DNA of 25,925 nucleotides from Caulochytrium protostelioides (lineage: Eukaryota > Chytridiomycota > Caulochytriomycetes > Caulochytriales > Caulochytriaceae): the NCBI GenBank assembly GCA_003615045.1, contig ML014335.1:1-25925 (forward strand). Direction: 5' to 3'. The number at the start of each line of letters is the position of its first letter. Position 1 is the stretch's first letter. Under the pieces are notes generated by a model. That model saw only the letters and a program-made list of their open reading frames with translations. It made no database searches and was not told the origin of the DNA. Below, one piece after another: positions 19,101-25,925 of this stretch. Made by a program: the position numbers and the translations under genes.

Positions 19101-21512
19101 ATGGCTGCCACGGCCGCCGCCGCCGCAGCACGGGCGACAGCGACTGCAGCCATGCCGGCGACGGCAACCATGTCAGCGGCCACGGCTCCCCGGCGCCGGC
19201 GCCGGACCCTGTGCTCGCTCGTTTTTCTCGCGGTGCTGCTGACGATGCTGCTTGGACGGACATGGCCGCCATATGCTGCCGCGCAGACGGCGGTTTTTGA
19301 CCAGATCTCCTACCAGCGGCTGTTCGGGCAGGCGTGGACCCTGCATCTGGACGCGGACGGGACGCACGGCGTGCGGCGCTCGAACGCCTACGGCGTGCTG
19401 TACAACGCGTCGAGCCAAGCGCGGCTGGATGCGATGCTGGGCGGCGCGGTCTCGGGCGGCTACGGCAACAAATGGTTCCCGGTCATGAGCTACGCGCTGT
19501 TCAGCCGCAACGTGGACCGGCTGATGGGCGACGACCATGTCAGCGGCATGCTCATTATCGCCGAGACCACGGGCCCCGACGGCGGCTTCAGCCTCGCGTC
19601 GCGCTGCCCTCAGTGCGAGTACGGCCTGTATGCCGGCACTCCGGCCGCCCGCCACCCGTGGAACCCGCAGGGGACGGGCCTGCTGCACCGCACATTTGTT
19701 AAGCCCGTCTTTGGGTTCACGGCGCGGCGGTCCGCGTGGTGGGCACAGGACCTGGCGAAGCTCAGTCGCGCGACGGCCTGGAACGAGGCGGCGATCGCGG
19801 CCCAAGGCGGCCGCCGCCACGGCCTCGGCGCCATGTACTACGCGGTCCAGGCCGACGCCAGCATGTGGGCGGCGCACGACGCTGTCGGGTGCCTGCACCG
19901 CGGGCGCTGCGACCCCATCGGCGGTCTGAGCGTCTGGGCCTCGCTGGACGCGTCGATCCAGCGCGACGACGGCCGCGGCCTGGTGATGCTCGTGACGCGG
20001 ATCGACAGCTCGGCGCTTGTCCGCGATTTCGCGATCGGCGCGGGCTCGGCCCGCACGGGCATGATCGCCGCCATGGCTGCCGTCCATGCCCTCAATACGC
20101 TGATGCCGCAGCTGACGGCGACGAAGCACGTGGTCGTGGCCTTCTTCAACGGCGAAGCGTGGGGCTTAGCCGGCTCGCGCCGCTTTGTCCAGGACGTCAG
20201 CCCGACCGATTTCGTCTGCCACGAGAAGTCCGCCGAAGGCACGCGCGATTGCCCCGTCGACGGCGCCGCGTGCACGCTGCCGTGCTTCGCCCATCTGGAT
20301 TTCCGGCGGCTGCCCTTCGAGCGCCTCGACGCCGTGATCGAGGTCGCCAGCGTCGGCCACCTCTACGCCCCGGCGCCCGCGACCAACGGCTCCGCTGCCG
20401 AGCCCCTCGCCTTCCGCAATTACGTCCACATCGATACCAACGCGACCGCGGATGGCGCCGTCGCGCTGCGGCGGCGCCTGACGGCCCAGGCGGCGGCCGT
20501 GGCGACGGTGCCCCCGGCGGCGGACGGCGCCGTGGCGGCGGCTGCGTCCACGGTCGCGCTCAGCCTGGTGCCGGCCACCGGTGTCGGGACGGGCCCGAGC
20601 GAGGACGGCGCGGCGTCGCCGCCGCCGACGTATCCGCTGGGCCTGCCGCCCACGAGCGCGCTCCAGGCGTTCCTGGAGCGGAATCGCCGTCTGGCGGCCG
20701 TCATGATCACCGACTACGACACGACGTTCTCGAATCCATACTTCGGCACCGAGATGGACGACGGCCGCGGGTGGGGCGCTGTCCAGGTCGCCTCGCTCTG
20801 TGCCACCGCGACCCAGGTCGCGCGGGCTGTGGCGCAGCTGACCGACATGACGCCGCCGAGCGGCTCCGCGGCGCCGCTGGCGGCGGACTGCGCGCTTGTC
20901 GCCGAGCTGGCGCGCTGCTTCCTGGGCAACATCACGTGCGAACTGTCGCGCGGCGTGTTCCCCAACGTGACGGCCGCCGACCTGCGCGAGCCGACGAGCT
21001 ACAGCCAGACGTTCCACTACGACCGCCCGGACACGATTCCATTCATGCTGCAGCGGTTTCTGCTGAACATGACCTCACCGCTGCCACCGACGCCGCGGTC
21101 GTGCCAGGCAGACTCCGACTGCGCGGGGCTCGCGGGCAACGGCAGCGGCGCCAACGGCACGGATGCCGGCGCGACCGCCGTCTGTATCAGCGGCGTTTGC
21201 CGCGGCGGCGGGGTCGCCATGTACCACTACGCGTACGGCACCGGCATCGCCTGGGATCGCGGTAGCCACCGGTGGAAGGTCGTCGCCACGCGGCCCGACG
21301 AGACGACCCTGCCCGACGCGAACCCGCTCAGCCGCATCGGCACGTCCGCCGAGAGCAAATGGGACAACACGCGGCTCCGGCTGTTCACGATTCCCTCCTT
21401 CACGTACCGCATTCTGCAGGTCGTCCTCGGCCTGACGCTCACGATTGGGGCGGCCGCGGCGACGCTTTTCCTGCAGCGGCACCTCGCGGCGCGGCGCGCC
21501 AAGGACGCGTAG
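19101..21512 (+). CDS. NCSTN: Nicastrin, gamma-secretase substrate-receptor subunit
   Basis: This is a single exon of 803 aa from ATG 19101; ATG 19170 (residue 24) is an equally good start, giving a normal-length signal peptide. Nicastrin is the large glycosylated ectodomain subunit of gamma-secretase, which cleaves membrane stubs in post-Golgi compartments. After RRRRR a hydrophobic run (37-51) and AAAQ look like a signal peptide with cleavage near 61. The family features are CDPIGGLSVW, LVTRIDSSALVRDFAIGA, then VVVAFFNGEAWGLAGSRRFV, in which Glu352 matches the conserved Glu of the aminopeptidase-like domain while GLAGS replaces the animal DYIGS motif. Further on come LPPTSALQAFLERNRRLAAVMITDYD and FSNPYFG. 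Several N-x-S/T sites are present. The C terminus has ESKWDNTRLRLF, a membrane segment at about 771-791 and a short basic tail. Confidence 0.92.
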   Translation: MAATAAAAAARATATAAMPATATMSAATAPRRRRRTLCSLVFLAVLLTMLLGRTWPPYAAAQTAVFDQISYQRLFGQAWTLHLDADGTHGVRRSNAYGVLYNASSQARLDAMLGGAVSGGYGNKWFPVMSYALFSRNVDRLMGDDHVSGMLIIAETTGPDGGFSLASRCPQCEYGLYAGTPAARHPWNPQGTGLLHRTFVKPVFGFTARRSAWWAQDLAKLSRATAWNEAAIAAQGGRRHGLGAMYYAVQADASMWAAHDAVGCLHRGRCDPIGGLSVWASLDASIQRDDGRGLVMLVTRIDSSALVRDFAIGAGSARTGMIAAMAAVHALNTLMPQLTATKHVVVAFFNGEAWGLAGSRRFVQDVSPTDFVCHEKSAEGTRDCPVDGAACTLPCFAHLDFRRLPFERLDAVIEVASVGHLYAPAPATNGSAAEPLAFRNYVHIDTNATADGAVALRRRLTAQAAAVATVPPAADGAVAAAASTVALSLVPATGVGTGPSEDGAASPPPTYPLGLPPTSALQAFLERNRRLAAVMITDYDTTFSNPYFGTEMDDGRGWGAVQVASLCATATQVARAVAQLTDMTPPSGSAAPLAADCALVAELARCFLGNITCELSRGVFPNVTAADLREPTSYSQTFHYDRPDTIPFMLQRFLLNMTSPLPPTPRSCQADSDCAGLAGNGSGANGTDAGATAVCISGVCRGGGVAMYHYAYGTGIAWDRGSHRWKVVATRPDETTLPDANPLSRIGTSAESKWDNTRLRLFTIPSFTYRILQVVLGLTLTIGAAAATLFLQRHLAARRAKDA

Positions 21513-22130
21513 GGGGAGGAGCTCCCCGGATCCCCACATGCCGTTGTTGGATGCTCTAGATAGACGATGGATCCAGCGCTGACTATGGTTACACGCTATA
21601 TTATACGCTTCCATGGCGGTCTTGGGGTTGTCTTGCCTTTAGTTATTGTCGGAGGGTCGGAGGTCGCAGAGCGATGCCATTGGTGGCACGTAGGGGGCGG
21701 AGGCTACCAATGCAGAAGGGTGGCGCAGCCGTCGATCGACACGGGCGGCGCCACGGCTTTTGGTCAGGCGGGAGCCCCTACCCTCGCGGTGGCGTTGGCG
21801 GCGGCCGCTGGACCCGCCACGCACGCGCCGGAGCGCCCATCAGCGCCGCTCGGGTCGGCCTGGTCGATACGTGGAACCCCTTCATTCGACGCCCTTATCA
21901 GCAATCATCAACACCAACGATGCCGCGTCGACGTTCATCGATCTTAGCAGAAGATGAAGCAGGCGTCTTGATTCCATGCCCGTCGGGTCACGACGTGGTC
22001 TCTCTGTACCTGCTGCACACCTCATACCTTGCCCATCAGATCTCGGGGGGCTCCCGATCGCCCGACTGCTCTCGTGGCGCATCTGCCGCGTCTGACGGCG
22101 CTGCTAAACGTTCTGCTTGAAGCGGCCGCC
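21513..22130. other. Intergenic region, nicastrin to PEX5
   Basis: No gene is supported. An AT-rich element, CTATATTATAC (21596-21606), lies about 85 bp after the nicastrin stop. It may belong to its 3'-end signal or to the promoter of PEX5. The PEX5 frame is open upstream from 22029, but without an ATG. Confidence 0.5.
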
Positions 22131-24647
22131 ATGAACATGAACGCGTCGGCGTCATCCTGCGCTGGCGGTGGCGGCCTCAAGCAGCTTGTGGACCACACGG
22201 GCCGCGGGCCGCCGCCCGCGGGGTCGCACGCCGCCGCCCAGCGTTACCCGCCGCCCGCCGCGCCTTCCGCCGCTGCGGCGTCTGCCCACGCGCACCACGA
22301 CAGCGCCGCCTTCCAGTCGTGGATTCATCAGCCAGGTCAGCAGCCGCCTGCCGCGTCGTCCCCGGAGGCCGGCGCCCCTCGCCTGCATCATGACCCCCTC
22401 CGCGGCGATCTGCGGCGGCACGCCGCCAGCGCCGCCGCCAGCGATTCGTATGGGAGGCCGTTCGCCCATCCGGCGTCGCATCCGCATGCGCCGCCGCATG
22501 GGATGCATGGCTTTGCGCCACCCCACGCGTCCCATGGCCGCAGTCCTTCCTTGACGGCCGCGTGGGCCGAGACGGTGCAGCTGCCGCCGCCGCACCATGC
22601 AGCATCACACCACGGAACATCGCACCATGCAGCATCGCGCCATGCAGCACCGCATCATGCGGCGCCGCCACGGCCCGCGGACGCTGCGGGACTCGGCGCG
22701 TGGATCCACGAGTTCGAAGCCATGCATCTCGGCCCGAAGCACAAGAGCGGCGGCGACGACCTGGCGTCCGAGCCGATGGGCCGCCACGCCCACGGCATGC
22801 CGGGCATGGGCGCCGACGGCCCGCGGCACCGCGGCCCGCCGCCGCTGCCGCTTGCAGCGCGCGCGCCATGGGCCACGGCGGCGCCGCCCCCGCCCCCGCC
22901 GCACGCGTTCATGGCCGCCCACCTGGCGCCTGCGCGCGCCATCACCCGGCCGCCCGCCGTGGCGCCCGCGCCGCCGGTGGGGGTTGTACCGACCATCCCG
23001 GTGGCGACCGCGACAGCAATGCCGATGCCGGCGTCGACCGCAGCGTCGCTGCTGCCGGCGGCTGCCGTGGATGCCCTCGCCGACGCGGAGGCGACGCGGC
23101 CGCAGGACGACCAGGACGCGATCCGCGCTTCCGCACGGCGGCTCCTGGAGACCGTGGCGGTGCAGGTTGATCCCGCGGTCGCCGCCGGCACCCGCGACGG
23201 CGCCACGCGCACCCCTGTGGGCGCCGTCGATGTCGGGGCCAAGCTACAGAACAGCGCGTTCATGGCCTTTGTCCGCGGCCTCCGCGACGGCGACCTCGTC
23301 GTCGAGGGACAGCGCGTCGTCACGGCCGACGTATCGCACGCCGTGCAGGCCGACCCGACGACGGCGTCTGGCGGAGGCGCACTGGCGGACCCGGTCTCGT
23401 CGATGGACGCGGCGCGCGCCGTGATGGCGGCGCTCGCGCGGCAGGACGGCGTGGCCGCCGAGACGGGCGCCATGGGCCGCGACTTGGACGAAGCCCTGGG
23501 ACAGGCCGCCGACGCCCTGCAGGGGCGCGGCCGTGGACTCGAGAATGGCCCGCTCGGTCCGGCGGCGCCGTGGGAAGAATCAATTACCCGCCAGCATCAC
23601 CGCCACCCGCGCGGCCAGCGCCCGCAGCAGCCACGCGAGGCGCCGCTCGCGACCGCCGACGCGCTCGAGGACGAGGGCTGGCCCCTGGGCCATGATCTGA
23701 TGCCCTCGGGGCCGGTCGCGGCCGCGCCGACGTATACATTGCCGTCGGGCGAGATGCTCTGGGACCATGCGCTGCCGCAGGTGACGGCGCTCGACGCCTC
23801 GCGGCCTGAGGCGGCGGCGCCGACGGCGGCAGTCGCGGACCTCGCTACGGCCGAGGCGCCGGCCGCGGCGACGGTCGATCCGCAGGCGGACGCGCTGTCG
23901 CAGGCGCTGTGCACGCTAGGGCATGCGTTGCAGGCCAGCGACGACGATGTGCTCGCGGCGCGCGCGTTCGAGCAGGCGATTGCGCAGAACCCGCAGCGGC
24001 TCGAAGCATGGATGGCGCTCGCGGTCACTCGCACCAACCAGGGGCTCTGGGCCGAGGCGCACACATGCCTGCTCGCGTGGTTCAACCGCTCGCCCTGGGC
24101 GACCGCGACCAGCCGCCGCCAGGCCGCGTGGCTTCAGGCGCACCCCTCGCCCGACGGCGCTCTGCGTCACGGGGCGGGCGCCCGCAGCCCGACCCACAGC
24201 GTCGACGACGCGCCGCCCTCCTACCAGTCCCGGCACAACCTCATCATCGCGAACTTCATGGGCGCCGCACGCTCGGCCTACCACGCGGGCGAGTATGATC
24301 CCGACCTGCAGGTCGCCCTCGGGGTGCTGTTCAACATCTCCCAGGAGTACGCCAAGGCTGCGGACTGTTTCCAGACGGTCGTCACCCATGCTACGTCTGC
24401 GGAGCCGTCATCGACCGAGCGGTCATCTGCGGCCCCCTCGCCCTCCGACCCAACCCTGGGGATGCTGGGTACCGAGGCCGATCGTGCGACGGACGCCCTC
24501 AGCATGTCGTGGTCTCGCCTCGGCGCGTCCCACGCCAACGCCGGCCGCCATGCCGAGGCCGTCGACGCCTACCGCCGGGCCATCGCGATCTCTCCGCGCA
24601 ACGCCCGCGCCCGCTACAATCTGGCGTTGAGTCTGATTCGCAACCCA

Positions 24648-24693
<46 letters not shown>

Positions 24694-25109
24694 TGAGCAA
24701 GCCACCGCGCGCCGTTCCGGGCGAGGCCGCTGAAATCGTGCTCAACTTACTCGACGCCCTCGACATCCAGCAGCGCGCGTATGCCGCGTACAACGCGATG
24801 CCGCTCGTGGCCGAGCACGTGCAGGCCTCCGCCGGGGACGCGGTGACGGCGACGGCGGCGCGGAGAGGCGCTGTGGGGGCCCTGCGGGTCCCCGAGCATA
24901 CGTGGGCCACGCTCCGCGGCTACTGCGCCGGGCCGCTCGAGCGGCCTGACCTCGTCGCGCTCTGCGACCGGTTCCGCGCGACCCAGGGCGAGGGCGGCGA
25001 GCTCACGCAGCTGCGCCACATCGCCCAGGCCTGGCCGGCCGCGAGCGATGGCTTGGTTTCCGTGGCGGCGCTCCCCGCCGACGCCAACGCATCGGAGCAA
25101 TCGGCCTGA
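22131..25109 (+). CDS. PEX5: Peroxisomal targeting signal 1 receptor Pex5
   Basis: This is a single exon of 992 aa, much longer than the usual 570-640. ATG 22131 is the first in-frame ATG. Pex5 binds C-terminal SKL-type signals in the cytosol, docks at Pex14/Pex13 and is recycled by ubiquitination. Cys10, followed by GGGGLKQLVDHTG, matches the conserved N-terminal cysteine that is mono-ubiquitinated. The disordered N-terminal half is His/Pro/Ala-rich. One clean WxxxF motif, WIHEF, sits at 191-195; W64 and W145 lie in degenerate versions. TPRs begin near residue 585 (FEQAIAQNPQRLEAWMALA). DPDLQVALGVLFNISQEYAKAADCF and WSRLGASHANAGRHAEAVDAYRRAI are strongly conserved. Unusual inserts are a Ser/Thr/Pro loop of about 45 residues after ADCF and a Ser15 run (840-854) inside the last TPR. 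The C-terminal bundle follows (LLDALDIQQRA, HTWATLRGYC). Confidence 0.93.
22593..22667 (+). repeat. Five 15-bp repeats encoding HHAAS-type pentapeptides in PEX5
   Basis: Five imperfect 15-bp units encode HHAAS, HHGTS, HHAAS, RHAAP and HHAAP (residues 155-179). They lie in the disordered part of Pex5, just before the WIHEF motif. Confidence 0.85.
24648..24692 (+). repeat. (TCG)15 microsatellite encoding poly-Ser in PEX5
   Basis: Fifteen perfect TCG codons give Ser840-854, placed right after the first helix of the last TPR (YNLALSLIRNP) and before the region that normally forms its second helix. The repeat keeps frame. A perfect triplet array in a conserved domain suggests recent expansion and possible length variation. 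Confidence 0.95.
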
Positions 25110-25677
25110 TGCGGAGACCGAGCGGGATTCCAGGTGGCCTTCCGCTCAGGGATGGCGTCATTGCGCTTCGCTCTGTCCAGTATGAAAGGAGATGATCTGT
25201 ACATAGGCTTCAGCACGAACCCCTCTCGAGAATGTCTTGAGTAGCATGGCCGGAGGGACGGAGGGACGGAGCCGCATGGACGGACTCGTAATTTTATAGC
25301 CTCTGGAGTTGTGCCGCCGCGAAGCTCGGGGGCCCACCCCATGTCCCCCATCGCTGTGCCCCACCGACACCGGCGATCCGCACGACGGCGCGCGCGGGGG
25401 ACGGGAGGCGCAGTAACCGCCGCCGCCGCTGCCATGGCGATCTCCGACCTCCCTTCCCCAACTTCCGCACACCGCCCATCTGCGATGTCGGCAAAGAGAT
25501 CATGGTACGGCTCTATGTCCATGTCACCACAGTCTTCGAGCTTTCTATGTCATCCTCAGAACGTAGCCAGCATCAACAGACAAAAGCCTTCTCGACGCGG
25601 AGCGTGAAACATACCGCGGCGATGGCACCGGCCTCATTCCTCATTCTGTCTGCTGTCTCGCCTCATTCCGTGCTAGG
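25110..25677. other. Intergenic region, PEX5 to the last gene
   Basis: No gene is supported. It includes an 8-bp repeat (GGAGGGAC and variants, about 25251-25270) and an AT-rich patch, TAATTTTATAG (25288-25298), about 180 bp after the PEX5 stop, which may belong to its 3' end. The remainder is presumed promoter for the frame starting at 25678. Confidence 0.45.
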
Positions 25678-25925
25678 ATGGACATCTTTGCCGAGCCTAC
25701 CCCACCCGCGCCACAGCCTTCGCGGCGCTCGCGGCACCGTCGACCCGAAGCTGAGGCCGAGGCCGAGACCATCGGTACGCATATCAGCAGCGCCGATGTC
25801 CTCGTGATTGGCGGCGATGCCGCCGCCGACCACGGCGGCGACGGCGACGCCGCGCTCTGGGACCCGGCCGCGCCGCCGCCGCCGCCGCCACCCGCCACCG
25901 ACGCCGCGCCACGGACCCGCGCCAG
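25678..25925 (+). CDS. 5' end of an unidentified protein, truncated by the window edge
   Basis: The frame starts at ATG 25678 (context aggATGg) and stays open for 82 codons to the last base. The protein begins MDIFAEPTPPAPQPSRRSRH, then has an AEAEAE stretch, a more ordinary segment (TIGTHISSADVLVIGGDAA), a Gly/Asp-rich stretch and a proline run encoded by CCG repeats (25876-25892). The alternation of disordered and ordinary segments, its position after a clean intergenic gap and its orientation with its neighbours support a real N terminus. I do not recognise a family. A splice site beyond the window cannot be judged. Confidence 0.5.
   Translation, partial: MDIFAEPTPPAPQPSRRSRHRRPEAEAEAETIGTHISSADVLVIGGDAAADHGGDGDAALWDPAAPPPPPPPATDAAPRTRA

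Overview
The window is nuclear DNA from a GC-rich eukaryote. Evidence for this is two spliceosomal introns with GTAAGT donors, Kozak-like starts, a poly(A)-binding protein with four RRMs and an MLLE domain, a mitochondrial PRELI protein, a peroxisomal import receptor and nicastrin. An axonemal protein (DRC3) implies a motile flagellum. Compact genes, few introns, a Ups2-like PRELI protein and extreme GC bias fit a zoosporic (chytrid-grade) early-diverging fungus. That placement is my inference; another flagellated opisthokont is possible.

Layout: tRNA-Thr(AGT) at 1-73; DRC3 (+, 564-2273, one intron); two convergent, probably secreted or membrane-anchored proteins of unknown function on the minus strand (2501-3283 and 4336-5946); a 4.4 kb gene-free stretch full of short tandem repeats (5947-10393) between that pair and the divergent PABP gene; PABP (+, 10394-12914, one intron); a second gene-poor stretch (12915-15397). 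Then come four single-exon genes in tandem on the plus strand: a Ups2/PRELID3-type PRELI protein (15398-16387), an OTUD6-type deubiquitinase (17192-18517), nicastrin (19101-21512) and PEX5 (22131-25109). A new open frame starts at 25678 and runs off the window.

The genes do not form a pathway; they are unrelated housekeeping and flagellar genes, as is usual for a eukaryotic locus. Long open frames on the wrong strand are frequent because of the GC-rich codon bias and were not annotated. I found no CRISPR array, transposon, prophage or obvious new multi-gene system. The points most worth a second look are an 11-A tract abutting the PABP start codon (a possible self-binding site), microsatellite-encoded inserts inside otherwise conserved domains (poly-Ser in the TPR region of PEX5, an Ala-rich insert in RRM3 of PABP), nicastrin in what may be a fungus, and the paired secretory orphan genes.
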